DNA from: Streptosporangium saharense
GTDB taxonomy: Bacteria > Actinomycetota > Actinomycetes > Streptosporangiales > Streptosporangiaceae
Direction of reading: 5' to 3'
DNA: 64,000 nt
Assembly: GCF_014203715.1 (NCBI RefSeq)
Contig: NZ_JACHJP010000004.1
Location: 124,001-188,000, forward strand
Made by a program: the position numbers and the translations under genes. The notes under the pieces were generated by a model, which was not told the origin of the DNA, did not search any database, and saw only the letters and a program-made list of their open reading frames with translations. This document shows, piece after piece, positions 55,396-63,853 of this stretch (position 1 is its first letter; every line of letters begins with the position of its first letter).

Positions 55396-56703
55396 ATGAA
55401 GAGCGCCCAGACAATGCCTGTCGCGCTGCCTCCTCTGGCTACGCGAGTCACCCCCTACATCCCCCTGGCCCTCTTCGGGGCCCTGGGGGCGGTGCTCTCC
55501 TTCCTGTGGAAGTGGCCCTGCCGGTTCGGCGGGGCCTGGAACGACGGAACGCAGCAGTTCACGAACTTCTGTTACACCGACATCTATCCGCTGTGGTGGA
55601 ACGAGAAGCTCAACGAGGGCAAGATCCCCTACTTCGGCCACCCGGTCGAGTACCCCGTCGGTATCGGCGGGATCATGGAGTTCTTCCGCAGGATCGCCTC
55701 CTCCATGGCCGATCCCGCGGTCGCCTTCTACGACCTGACCGTGATCCTCATGGCCGTGTGCCTGATCGTCGGCGTGGTGTTCATGGCCGCGCTCGCCGGT
55801 CCCGCCCGGCGCTGGGACGCGCTCTGGTACGCCCTGGCTCCCTCGCTGATCCTCACGGCCTACATCAACTGGGACCTGGCGGCCAACGCCCTCGCCCTGG
55901 CCGCGCTGCTCGCCTGGTCGAAGCGGCGCCAGTGGCTCGCGGGTGTCCTGCTCGGGCTGGCCATCGCCACGAAGTTCTACCCGGTGATGTTCCTCGGCCC
56001 GCTGTTCCTGCTGACGGTGCGAACCGGCAGGTGGAAGCCGTTCCTGCAGACCGTCGGTGGTGTGGTGGCCGCCTGGCTCGTGGTCAACGTCCCGATCATG
56101 GTCACGGCCTTCCCCGGCTGGAGCAGGTTCTACGTCTTCAGCCAGGAGCGACCCGCCGACTGGGGGTCGATCTGGTACTTCTTCAACGTCAAGCAGTGGC
56201 CGTTCCTCGGCGACCCCGAACGGCTCGACACGCTGGGCGTCGTCTCGCTCGGCGCCTTCTGCCTGGCGATCGCCGTGCTCGCGGTCACGGCCAAAACGCG
56301 GCCCCGGCTGATGCAGCTGTGCTTCCTCACCCTGGCCGCGTTCATGATGACCAACAAGGTGTGGTCGCCGCAGTACGTCCTGTGGCTCATCCCCTTCGCC
56401 GTGCTGGCCAGGCCCAACTGGAAGCCGATCGCCCTGTGGCAGATCGCCGAGTGCTGGTACTTCTTCGCGATCTGGCTCTATCTCGTGGCCCAGCGACCGG
56501 AGACCGCGGCCCTCGGCATCACCGCCGACACCTACTTCACCGCCGTGTGGGGCCGGGTGATCACGATCCTGATCATGATGGGCTTCGTGGTGCGGGACAT
56601 CCTCAGGCCCGACAAGGATGTGATCAGGCAGGACGGGACCGACGACCGGTCGGGCGGGGTCTTCGACGGCGCCCCCGACAGATTCAGACTCGCCCTCACC
56701 TGA
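55396..56703 (+). CDS. GT87-type membrane glycosyltransferase (DUF2029)
   Basis: The 435-residue protein has about 10-12 membrane helices and the GT87 pattern: FGHPVEYPVGIGGIMEFF in the first outer loop, AYINWDLAANALALAALLAW with the likely catalytic Asp, then LGLAIATKFYPVMFLGPL and KVWSPQYVLWLIPF. GT87 enzymes transfer mannose or arabinose from polyprenyl phosphate sugars outside the membrane. It starts 1 base after the PBP gene stop, so they are cotranscribed. The acceptor is unknown. Confidence 0.88.
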   Translation: MKSAQTMPVALPPLATRVTPYIPLALFGALGAVLSFLWKWPCRFGGAWNDGTQQFTNFCYTDIYPLWWNEKLNEGKIPYFGHPVEYPVGIGGIMEFFRRIASSMADPAVAFYDLTVILMAVCLIVGVVFMAALAGPARRWDALWYALAPSLILTAYINWDLAANALALAALLAWSKRRQWLAGVLLGLAIATKFYPVMFLGPLFLLTVRTGRWKPFLQTVGGVVAAWLVVNVPIMVTAFPGWSRFYVFSQERPADWGSIWYFFNVKQWPFLGDPERLDTLGVVSLGAFCLAIAVLAVTAKTRPRLMQLCFLTLAAFMMTNKVWSPQYVLWLIPFAVLARPNWKPIALWQIAECWYFFAIWLYLVAQRPETAALGITADTYFTAVWGRVITILIMMGFVVRDILRPDKDVIRQDGTDDRSGGVFDGAPDRFRLALT

Positions 56704-56712
56704 GCACGGCCG

Positions 56713-57567
56713 TTGACTCTGCTCGCCGCGCCCCTGTTCACGGCCGACTGGACGCTGACAGGGGCGCTCGTCTCCACGGCGGCCTGCGTCGTGGCCGTGG
56801 TCGCGCTGGCCAGGCTGGCCGACGACGAGCTCGCCGGGCGGTCCGGCGGCTGGCGGGCGGCCGTGGCGCTGCTGCTCTGGCCGACGTCGGTGTTCCTGGT
56901 CGCGGGCTACGACGAGTCGCTGTTCCTGGCCCTGGCGATCCCCGCCTGGCTGGCCGCGCGCCGGGGCCGCTGGCCACTGGCCGCCGCCCTGGCCGCGGGC
57001 GCCTCGTGCGTACGGATCACCGGCCTCTTCCTCGCCCTCGCCCTGGTCGTCGAGTTCTTCGCCTCGGGCGGTCCTGTACGGCGGGCGGCCTGGCTGGCGC
57101 TGCCGTTCGCGCCGCTGCTGCTGCGCTCCGGCTGGCAGCGCCTGCACGGCGGTGACTGGCTGACCTGGGGGCAGGCGCAGGAGGCGGGCTGGGGGCGGCA
57201 GCTCGCCTGGCCCTGGGAGTCACTCGCCTCGACCTGGCAGTCCGCCCTGACCGGGGAGCGCGCCGCGTGGCTGTTCCGGATGGAGCTCGCCGGGGCCTTC
57301 CTCGCGGTCGGGGCGGTGCTGCTGTTGCTGTTCCTGCGGCGATGGAGCGAACTCGTCTACGTGGGACTCCAGGCGGGCGTCCTGGTCTGCTCGGCCTCCT
57401 ACCTGGCGGTCCCGCGCGCCGTACTGCTCTGGTGGCCCGTCTTCGTGCTCGTGGCCAGGGTGAGCGCGCGGGGACGCTGGTGGGCGCTCGTCGGCTACGC
57501 GCTGGTGACCGCCCCGCTGATGCTGCTCAACACGCTGACCTATCTGGAGAGCGTCAGGGCGGGGTGA
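56713..57567 (+). CDS. PIG-V-like mannosyltransferase lacking its N-terminal part
   Basis: The 284-residue frame matches the middle and end of actinobacterial PIG-V/GT76-type mannosyltransferases: RAAVALLLWPTSVFLVAGYDESLFLALAIPAWLAARRGRWPLA, then ASCVRITGLFLALAL and several helices. It starts at a TTG just after the GT87 gene. Family members normally begin with a helix and a large outer loop (DGxWYxxIAxxGY and FFPLYP) of about 100 residues that carries the catalytic acidic residue; this part is absent. It is probably a truncated, inactive gene or a variant with an accessory role. Confidence 0.6.
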   Translation: MTLLAAPLFTADWTLTGALVSTAACVVAVVALARLADDELAGRSGGWRAAVALLLWPTSVFLVAGYDESLFLALAIPAWLAARRGRWPLAAALAAGASCVRITGLFLALALVVEFFASGGPVRRAAWLALPFAPLLLRSGWQRLHGGDWLTWGQAQEAGWGRQLAWPWESLASTWQSALTGERAAWLFRMELAGAFLAVGAVLLLLFLRRWSELVYVGLQAGVLVCSASYLAVPRAVLLWWPVFVLVARVSARGRWWALVGYALVTAPLMLLNTLTYLESVRAG

Positions 57568-57607
57568 TCATCCCTACCCACTCCTGGCGAGAAGTAATCC
57601 AGAAAAG

Positions 57608-57616
57608 TTATCCACA
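57608..57616. other. Isolated perfect DnaA box within an inverted repeat
   Basis: TTATCCACA, the exact DnaA box consensus, lies about 34 kb from oriC. It sits between GTAATCC (57594-57600) and GGATTAC (57623-57629), a 7-base inverted repeat, in the gap between two convergent genes. Confidence 0.55.
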
Positions 57617-57639
57617 GGCTGGGGATTACCATCTCGTGG

Positions 57640-57822
57640 TCAGCCGCCCAGGTGCAGATCCACCCCAAGCAGGATGAGGAACCACAGCAGGACGGCCAGC
57701 AGTGCCTCGGCGACGTCCCGCAGCAGCGCGGGGGTGATGTAGTGGTGAATCCACGCGACATACAGCCCGATCAGGATGTAGATCAGGCCGATCAGACTCA
57801 TTCCTCTGCGGTAGCGGATCAC
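57640..57822 (-). CDS. Small membrane protein of unknown function
   Basis: From a GTG at 57822, with GAGGAG five bases upstream, a 60-residue protein is read: a basic start (IRYRRGM), a helix (LIGLIYILIGLYVAWIHHYI) and a second helix (LAVLLWFLILLGVDLHLGG). Both segments are long enough to span the membrane. I do not recognise a family. It converges with the mannosyltransferase-like gene and diverges from nfo. Confidence 0.65.
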   Translation of the reverse strand: MIRYRRGMSLIGLIYILIGLYVAWIHHYITPALLRDVAEALLAVLLWFLILLGVDLHLGG

Positions 57823-57940
57823 TGCGACTCCTCGGGGGCTGCGACGGGGGTGACGGGCATCGGCCCACCCTGCGGCGGGCGCCCGGACGCGCCCTGCGAC
57901 TGCCCTCGTACGGCCCGCCGAAACGGCTACGCTCGAACAC

Positions 57941-58699
57941 ATGCCACTAATCGGAGCTCATGTCGACCAGGACGACCCGCTGACCCACGCCAGGGAGCGC
58001 GGCGCGCAGGTGGCCCAGTTCTTCCTCGGCGACCCGCAGGGCTGGAAGGGTCCCGTCATCGGTGACAGGACGCGGGACATCAAGGACTCCGACGTCGCCG
58101 CCTACGTCCACGCCCCCTACGTCATCAACGTGGCCACCTCGAACAACCGGATCCGCATCCCCAGCAGGAAGCTGCTCAGCTCCCACCTCGCCGCGGCGGC
58201 CGAACTCGGCGCCAAGGGCCTGATCGTGCACGGCGGCCACGTCAGCGCCGGTGACGACCCGCAGAAGGGCTTCGACAACTGGCGCAAGGTGTTCGAACGC
58301 CTTGAGGAACACCAGGTCCCGGTGCTCATCGAGAACACCGCGGGCGGCGGCAACGCCATGGCGCGCAAGCTGGAGAGCATCGCCCGCCTCTGGGAGGCCC
58401 TCGACGGCTTCGACGTCGGCTTCTGCCTGGACACCTGCCACGCCTGGGCCGGAGGCATCGACCTTGAGGACGCGGTCGAGAAGATCCTGGCCATCACCGG
58501 CAGGATCGACCTGATCCACTGCAACGACTCCCGCGACGCCGCGGGCTCGGGCGCCGACCGGCACGCCAACCTCGGCGCTGGCCAGATCGACACCGACCTC
58601 ATCCTCGCCGCCTGCAGGAAGGCCGACGCCCCGATCGTGGTCGAAACCCCCGCTGACGGCCAGGCGGAGGACATCGCCCTGCTGAGAAAAGCCCTGTAG
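57941..58699 (+). CDS. nfo: Endonuclease IV (deoxyribonuclease IV)
   Basis: The 252-residue protein has the zinc-binding TIM-barrel features of Nfo: IGAHVDQDDPL at the start, YVHAPYVINVA, LIVHGGHVSAG, PVLIENTAGGGNAMA, VGFCLDTCHAWAGG and HCNDSRDAAGSGADRHANLGAGQI, which together carry the His, Glu and Asp metal ligands. It cuts DNA at abasic sites in base-excision repair. It stands alone with its own promoter region shared with the small membrane protein. Confidence 0.95.
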   Translation: MPLIGAHVDQDDPLTHARERGAQVAQFFLGDPQGWKGPVIGDRTRDIKDSDVAAYVHAPYVINVATSNNRIRIPSRKLLSSHLAAAAELGAKGLIVHGGHVSAGDDPQKGFDNWRKVFERLEEHQVPVLIENTAGGGNAMARKLESIARLWEALDGFDVGFCLDTCHAWAGGIDLEDAVEKILAITGRIDLIHCNDSRDAAGSGADRHANLGAGQIDTDLILAACRKADAPIVVETPADGQAEDIALLRKAL

Positions 58700-58782
58700 C
58701 TTTTGCGCCGCCTTCGGCGTCGCGGGGCTTGGGCGCCCGAAGTCGGTGACTTCCCTCGTCGCTCCTCCGCTTCGCTCCGTCG

Positions 58783-58854
58783 CTCCTCAGTCCAGCTCAC
58801 CGACGCGCCCAAGCCGGTCACTCCTCAGTCCAGGCCACCGACGCGCCCAAGCCG
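58783..58854. repeat. Tandem 34-base repeat, two copies
   Basis: The unit from CTCCTCAGTCCA to CGCGCCCAAGCCG occurs at 58783-58816 and 58821-58854, differing at two positions, with a 4-base spacer. It is in the noncoding gap after nfo. Confidence 0.75.
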
Positions 58855-58895
58855 AAACTCCTCACGCATGGCGTCGGAGAGGGGTTGGGCGGGTT

Positions 58896-59204
58896 TTACG
58901 GGTAGAAGCCGCCGTGGTAGATGCCGAAGGCGACGCCTACGAAGGAGGCCACGATGCCCACGATGTTCAGGGCGCGTTCCGGGGTCGTCGCCGAGACGTA
59001 CTGCGAGTAGAGACCGCCGACGAACCCCACCACGCCCAGCCAGCAGGCGACCGCGTGCGCGGCGGGGAAGAACCCGGCGACGAAGGCGATCAGACCGCAG
59101 GCGATGGTGACGACGCTCAGGACGTTCTGCACGGGGTGTCGCCGACCGTCGCTGTCCAGCAGGCGGGAGATCGGGTTTCCCGGAGGACGAGGCGCGTCCG
59201 TCAT
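58896..59204 (-). CDS. Small integral membrane protein
   Basis: The ATG at 59204 has GGGGAGG at good spacing and gives 102 residues; a GTG 9 bases earlier is also open. After a polar N-terminus (about 25 residues) come three hydrophobic segments, about 27-48, 51-70 and 82-99, with the last ending in YHGGFYP. It resembles the small DUF-type actinobacterial proteins with Pro-rich heads but no named family is certain. It diverges from the rpsF operon. Confidence 0.7.
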   Translation of the reverse strand: MTDAPRPPGNPISRLLDSDGRRHPVQNVLSVVTIACGLIAFVAGFFPAAHAVACWLGVVGFVGGLYSQYVSATTPERALNIVGIVASFVGVAFGIYHGGFYP

Positions 59205-59422
59205 GGTTTCCACCTCCCCTTTCCTCTGCTAGAGGAGTGCCCCGCGTCCTGACGGCCCAACCCTTGACGCCCTGGTAGGCTGGCACGGCTACGTCGCATG
59301 GGTGTGTCATTCCCACCCTCCGCCAGGGCCGCCGAAATGGGCGTCCACGGTGAAGACGTCAGCGTCCTCCTGTCACGACACGGTGTCGTGACCGCAAAAG
59401 TCCAGAGGAGGTTGGAGCCAGC

Positions 59423-59713
59423 ATGCGTCGTTACGAAGTGATGGTCATCCTCGACCCTTCGCTCGATGAGCGCACGGTGGCCCCGTCCCTCGACCAGTTC
59501 CTCGGCGTCGTCCGCAACGACGGTGGCACCGTGGAGAAGGTCGACGTGTGGGGTCGTCGCAGGCTGTCCTACGACATCGCCAAGAAGCCCGAGGGCATCT
59601 ACGCCGTCATCGACCTGACCGCCGAGCCCGCGACGGTCAAGGAGCTCGACCGGCAGATGAACCTCAACGAGGGCATTCTCCGCACCAAGGTCCTGCGTCC
59701 GGACGTGCACTAA
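59423..59713 (+). CDS. rpsF: 30S ribosomal protein S6
   Basis: The 96-residue protein is a normal S6: [30 protein letters not shown] and the final [23 protein letters not shown] provides a strong ribosome site. It leads the rpsF-ssb-rpsR-rplI operon; S6 binds the central domain of 16S rRNA with S18. Confidence 0.98.
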   Translation: MRRYEVMVILDPSLDERTVAPSLDQFLGVVRNDGGTVEKVDVWGRRRLSYDIAKKPEGIYAVIDLTAEPATVKELDRQMNLNEGILRTKVLRPDVH

Positions 59714-59789
59714 CCCCGACTTTTGTCGGGCGGCAGCCGTACTCTGAGCCGATAGACCGCGAAAGGCCGCAGGAAGGGCAGCGCTAGCC

Positions 59790-60389
59790 ATGGCAGCAGG
59801 CGACACCACGATCACCATCGTCGGCAACCTTGTCGACGACCCCGAGCTGCGTTTCACCCCTACGGGGCAAGCCGTGGCCCGGTTCCGCATCGCGTCCACT
59901 CCGAGGTTTCTGGACAAGACGACCAACGAGTGGAAGGACGGCGAAGGCCTGTTCCTGACCTGCAACGTGTGGCGGCAGGCGGCGGAGAACGTCGCCGAGA
60001 GCCTGCAGCGCGGCATGCGGGTCATCGTTCAGGGACGGCTGCGCCAGCGGTCCTACGAGACCAAGGAAGGCGAGAAGCGCACGGTCTACGAGGTTGAGGT
60101 CGACGAGGTCGGCCCGTCCTTGAGGAACGCGACCGCCAAGGTCAACAAGACCGCCCGTCAGGGCGGTGGCGGTGGCGGCGGTGGCTTCGGTGGCGGTCCC
60201 GCCAACGACCCGTGGGCCTCGGCCGCGCCCGCTCCCCAGGGGGGCGGCAACTACGGCGGCGGGGGCAACTACGGCGGCCAGCAGCAGCAGGGTGGCGGCT
60301 TCGGCGGCGGGCAGCCGTCGGGCGGCAACTACGGCGGCGGCGGCAACAACTTCGGTGGCGGCGACTTCAGCGACGAACCGCCCTTCTAG
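59790..60389 (+). CDS. ssb: Single-stranded DNA-binding protein
   Basis: The 199-residue protein has an OB-fold ([59 protein letters not shown]), a Gly/Gln/Asn-rich linker with repeated GGGGNYGG units, and the conserved acidic tip FSDEPPF that binds partner proteins. It coats single-stranded DNA in replication and repair. The linker DNA (60165-60370) is repetitive. It lies between rpsF and rpsR as in most bacteria. Confidence 0.97.
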   Translation: MAAGDTTITIVGNLVDDPELRFTPTGQAVARFRIASTPRFLDKTTNEWKDGEGLFLTCNVWRQAAENVAESLQRGMRVIVQGRLRQRSYETKEGEKRTVYEVEVDEVGPSLRNATAKVNKTARQGGGGGGGGFGGGPANDPWASAAPAPQGGGNYGGGGNYGGQQQQGGGFGGGQPSGGNYGGGGNNFGGGDFSDEPPF

Positions 60390-60499
60390 GTCCGCGTGCG
60401 GCCGTCCTCCGGGACGGCCGGGACCGCAGCTGAGAAAACCAGTCCATATCCGCAGCGACCATTCCCGCCGTACGGCGGGGCTCTGAAAGGAGCACCACG

Positions 60500-60736
60500 A
60501 TGGCCAAGCCGGCACTGCGCAAGCCCAAGAAGAAGGTTTGCCTGTTCTGCCACGACAAGATCTCCTACGTCGACTACAAGGACACGGCGCTGCTTCGGAA
60601 GTTCATCTCCGACCGCGGCAAGATCCGTGCCCGCCGGGTGACGGGCAACTGCACCCAGCACCAGCGTGACGTGGCGACCGCTATCAAGAACGCTCGTGAG
60701 ATGGCGCTCCTGCCGTACATGAGCACCGCGCGCTAA
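60500..60736 (+). CDS. rpsR: 30S ribosomal protein S18 (zinc-binding form)
   Basis: The 78-residue protein is S18 with [15 protein letters not shown] and [11 protein letters not shown]. It keeps the Cys motif CLFC near the start and C-TQHQ later, so it is the C+ zinc-binding type. Actinobacteria often carry a second, Cys-less S18 used under zinc limitation. The ribosome site GAAAGGAG precedes the ATG. Confidence 0.97.
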   Translation: MAKPALRKPKKKVCLFCHDKISYVDYKDTALLRKFISDRGKIRARRVTGNCTQHQRDVATAIKNAREMALLPYMSTAR

Positions 60737-60750
60737 GGAGGTCCGGACAG

Positions 60751-61197
60751 ATGAAGCTCATTCTCACCAGTGAGGTCACCGGCCTCGGTGCCCCCGGCGA
60801 CATCGTCGAGGTCAAGAACGGCTACGGCCGTAACTACCTTCTCCCCCGTGGCTTCGCGATCCTGTGGACGCGCGGCGGCGAGAAGCAGATCGTCTCGATC
60901 AAGAAGGCGCGCGACGCCCGCGAGATCCGCGACCTGGGCACCGCCCAGGAGGTCGCCAACCAGCTCAAGTCCCTCAAGGTGGTGCTGAAGACGAAGGCGG
61001 GCGAGTCCGGCCGTCTCTTCGGTTCGATCACCACGAGTGACGTCGCCGAGGCCGTCAAGGCCGCCGGTGGCCCGCTGCTCGACCGCCGCCGCATCGAGAT
61101 CACCTCCGCGATCAAGAGCCTCGGCTCCCACCGGGTCAGCGTCAAGCTGCACCCGGAGGTCTCCGCAGCTCTCGACGTCGAGGTCGTCGCGGCCTGA
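60751..61197 (+). CDS. rplI: 50S ribosomal protein L9
   Basis: The 148-residue protein has the L9 N-terminal domain ([34 protein letters not shown]), a connecting helix, and the C-terminal domain with [14 protein letters not shown] and [15 protein letters not shown]. It follows rpsR by 14 bases with AAGGAGG upstream. In many actinobacteria dnaB comes soon after rplI; here an ABC transporter follows instead. Confidence 0.98.
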   Translation: MKLILTSEVTGLGAPGDIVEVKNGYGRNYLLPRGFAILWTRGGEKQIVSIKKARDAREIRDLGTAQEVANQLKSLKVVLKTKAGESGRLFGSITTSDVAEAVKAAGGPLLDRRRIEITSAIKSLGSHRVSVKLHPEVSAALDVEVVAA

Positions 61198-61232
61198 GGC
61201 TGACGCCCACGCCGTACGAGATCGTCCGTGAC

Positions 61233-61264
61233 AGGGCCCTCTCCCGCAAGGGAGGGGGCCTTCG
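61233..61264 (+). terminator. Terminator after rplI
   Basis: AGGGCCCTCTCCC and GGGAGGGGGCCTT pair around a GCAA tetraloop with one wobble. It ends the rpsF-to-rplI operon. Confidence 0.75.
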
Positions 61265-61365
61265 TCCGTCTGGGAGCGCTATTCCCGACCGGCGGGGCTG
61301 GTTTACTCGCCGTTACCGTCAATACGTACAATTCGGGAGTCGTCGTTTCCCCCTGGAGGTCCTCC

Positions 61366-62238
61366 ATGCTCCGCCCCTCGATGCTGCTCGCGCTCGGCGC
61401 CCTCGCCGCCACCGCGGTCGCCTGTGCGCCCGCGTCGGACTCGACGACGAGCGCCGGCAAGGCCGACGCCTCCTCGCCCGCCACCTCCTGCGCCAAGGAC
61501 CAGCTCACCCTGAAGACGCCGGGCAAGCTGACCATCGGCACCGACAAGCCCGCCTACGAGCCGTGGTTCAAGGACGACGACCCGTCGAACGGCAAGGGCT
61601 TCGAGAGCGCCGTCGCCTACGCGATCGCCAAGGAGCTCGGTTTCCAGAACGGTGAGGTCGCCTGGTCCACGGTGAAGTTCGACTCGGCCTTCGCCCCCGG
61701 CGCCAAGCAGTTCGACTTCGACCTCAACCAGGTCTCGGTCACCCCCGACCGGGCCAAGGTCGTGGACTTCAGCGACGGCTACTACGCGGTCAAGCAGGCC
61801 GTCGTCGCCCTGGACAGCTCCAAGGCCGCCGCGGCCACGGACCTGGCGGCCCTGAAGAACTCCAAGATCGGTGTGCAGGTCGGAACGACCTCGCTGCAGG
61901 CGGTCAAGGACGTCATCCAGCCCTCCGCCGAGCCGAACGTCTACAACGAGCAGATCGACGTGGTGAACGCGCTGAAGAACAAGCAGGTGGACGCCGTGGT
62001 CGTCGACCTGCCGACCGCCTTCTACGTGACCGCGGCCCAGGTCGAGAACTCCAAGCTGGTCGGCCAGTTCGGCGCGGCCTCCGGCACGCCCGAGGTCTTC
62101 GGCGCGGTCTTCGAGAAGGGCAGCCCGCTGGTGCGCTGCGTCAACGAGGCGATCGGCAGGCTGACCGACTCCGGTGAACTGGTCAAGATCGAGAAGGAGT
62201 GGCTCGGCTCGGCGGCGGGCGCTCCGGAGCTGAAGTAG
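61366..62238 (+). CDS. Polar amino-acid ABC transporter, substrate-binding lipoprotein
   Basis: From the ATG at 61366, with GGAGG upstream, the protein is 290 residues. It has a lipoprotein signal (ATAVAC, Cys about 20) and a family 3 solute-binding fold: KLTIGTDKPAYEPWF, GFESAVAYAIAKELGF, FDFDLNQVSVTPDRAKVVDFS and IGVQVGTTSLQAV. It captures a polar amino acid or related compound for the next two genes, with which it is translationally coupled (one-base overlap). A longer frame upstream lacks a ribosome site. Confidence 0.93.
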   Translation: MLRPSMLLALGALAATAVACAPASDSTTSAGKADASSPATSCAKDQLTLKTPGKLTIGTDKPAYEPWFKDDDPSNGKGFESAVAYAIAKELGFQNGEVAWSTVKFDSAFAPGAKQFDFDLNQVSVTPDRAKVVDFSDGYYAVKQAVVALDSSKAAAATDLAALKNSKIGVQVGTTSLQAVKDVIQPSAEPNVYNEQIDVVNALKNKQVDAVVVDLPTAFYVTAAQVENSKLVGQFGAASGTPEVFGAVFEKGSPLVRCVNEAIGRLTDSGELVKIEKEWLGSAAGAPELK

Positions 62239-63101
62239 TGGCCGTCCGATCCACGCCGGACGCCTCCGGCTGGGTGAAGAGCGCCCGGCAGGTGGAACGG
62301 GAACGCCTGCTCAGGCGGCGCTCGATCCGCTCGGGCTCGATCGCGACCGTCTCGACGCTCCTGGTGGTCGTCCTGCTGGTCTGGGGCGTCACCGCCTCGC
62401 CCGGCTGGGAGCGGGTGCGGGAGACGTTCTTCGACCCCGAGCAGTTCGTCAGGGCGTTCCCCGACGTGCTGAGCGGGTTCCTGCTCAACGTCAAGATCTT
62501 CCTGATCGCCGAGCCGCTGGTGCTCCTCGTCGGCCTGTCGGTCGCGCTGGTCCGCGGCCTCAGGTCGCCGGTGTTCTTCCCGCTGCGGGCCCTCGCGGTC
62601 GCCTACACCGACATCTTCCGGGGCGTGCCGACGATCCTGGTCATCTATCTCGTCGGCTTCGGCCTGCCCGCGCTCGGCCTGCAGGGCATGCCGACGGACC
62701 TGGCGACGCTGGGCGTCATCGCGCTCACGCTGTCCTACGGGGCCTACGTCGCCGAGGTCTTCAGGGCGGGCATCGACTCCGTCCACCCCAGCCAGATCGC
62801 CGCGGCCAGGTCTCTTGGGCTCGGCCACGGCGGCACCATGCGGCACGTGGTGCTGCCGCAGGCCGTACGACGGGTGGTGCCGCCGCTGCTCAACGACTTC
62901 GTCTCGCTGCAGAAGGACACTGCGCTCGTCGCCACGATCGGCCCGCTCGAAGCGCTGCGCCAGGCCCAGATCCACGCGGCGAGCACGTTCAACTACACCC
63001 CCTACCTGGTCGGGGCGCTGCTGTTCATCCTGCTGACCATCCCGCTGGCCCGCCTCACCGACTATCTGGCGGCCCGTTCACAACGGCGGAGGGGCCAGTG
63101 A
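62238..63101 (+). CDS. Amino-acid ABC transporter permease
   Basis: From a GTG overlapping the previous stop by one base the protein is 287 residues. A basic cytosolic head is followed by about five helices and the HEAA-type permease segment: YTDIFRGVPTILVIYLVGF, AYVAEVFRAGIDSVHPSQIAAARSLGLG and VLPQAVRRVVPPLLNDFVSLQKDTALV. It forms the channel with the binding protein and ATPase genes on either side, and overlaps the ATPase gene by four bases. Confidence 0.95.
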   Translation: MAVRSTPDASGWVKSARQVERERLLRRRSIRSGSIATVSTLLVVVLLVWGVTASPGWERVRETFFDPEQFVRAFPDVLSGFLLNVKIFLIAEPLVLLVGLSVALVRGLRSPVFFPLRALAVAYTDIFRGVPTILVIYLVGFGLPALGLQGMPTDLATLGVIALTLSYGAYVAEVFRAGIDSVHPSQIAAARSLGLGHGGTMRHVVLPQAVRRVVPPLLNDFVSLQKDTALVATIGPLEALRQAQIHAASTFNYTPYLVGALLFILLTIPLARLTDYLAARSQRRRGQ

Positions 63102-63850
63102 AGGACCATAGCCTGCTGACCGTCGAGGGTCTGTGGAAGAGCTACCACGGCCATGCCGTACTGCGTGGGATCGATCTGGAGGTACGGCCTCACGAGGTCG
63201 TCTGCCTGGTCGGGGCCTCGGGGTCGGGCAAGTCCACGCTGCTGCGCTGTGTGAACCTGCTGGAGACCGTGGACGACGGCGCCATCCACCTCGACGGCCG
63301 GGACATCACCGACGTCCGCGTCGATCCCGACGCCGTGCGCAAGCGCATGGGGGTCGTGTTCCAGGCCTTCAACCTCTTCCCGCACATGACCGTGCTCGAC
63401 AACATCACGCTCGCCCCCCGCAAGGTGCACGGGACCGGCAGGCGAGAGGCCGAGCAGCAGGCCCTTGAGCTGCTGGAGAGGTTCGGCCTGGCCGACAAGG
63501 CGAAGGCGTATCCCGACAGGCTCTCCGGCGGCCAGCAGCAGCGGGTGGCCATCATCAGGGCCCTGGCCGTCAGGCCGCTGCTGATGCTGCTCGACGAGGT
63601 GACCTCCGCGCTCGACCCGGCGCTGGTCGCGGAGGTCCTCGGGGTCATCAGGGAGCTCAAGGGAAGCGGGATGACCATGATCCTGACGACCCACGAGATG
63701 GGCTTCTGCCGGGAGATCGCCGACACCGTCTGCTTCCTCGACAACGGCGTGCTCCTGGAGAAGGCGCCCCCCGAGGAGTTCTTCACCGACCCCAAGGAGC
63801 CCAGGACCAGGCAGTTCCTGCGCAGTGTGCTCGACGCCCGGCGTATCTGA
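63098..63850 (+). CDS. Amino-acid ABC transporter ATP-binding protein
   Basis: The 250-residue protein has the full ATPase set: Walker A GASGSGKST, Q-loop VFQAFNLFPH, signature LSGGQQQR, Walker B LLMLLDEVTSALDP and the switch His in TTHEMGF. It belongs to the GlnQ/HisP group that powers polar amino-acid import. The GTG start overlaps the permease gene. It is the last gene of the operon; no clear terminator is visible before the converging permease gene. Confidence 0.97.
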   Translation: MKDHSLLTVEGLWKSYHGHAVLRGIDLEVRPHEVVCLVGASGSGKSTLLRCVNLLETVDDGAIHLDGRDITDVRVDPDAVRKRMGVVFQAFNLFPHMTVLDNITLAPRKVHGTGRREAEQQALELLERFGLADKAKAYPDRLSGGQQQRVAIIRALAVRPLLMLLDEVTSALDPALVAEVLGVIRELKGSGMTMILTTHEMGFCREIADTVCFLDNGVLLEKAPPEEFFTDPKEPRTRQFLRSVLDARRI

Positions 63851-63853
63851 GCC

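Noticed and set aside
55009..57147. A 712-residue Gly/Arg/His-rich minus-strand frame
   Set aside because: It lies opposite two genes with clear membrane helices, and its composition is typical of an antisense frame in GC-rich DNA.
61198..61365. dnaB start after rplI
   Set aside because: The gap contains only a terminator and the binding-protein leader. The following genes are an ABC transporter.
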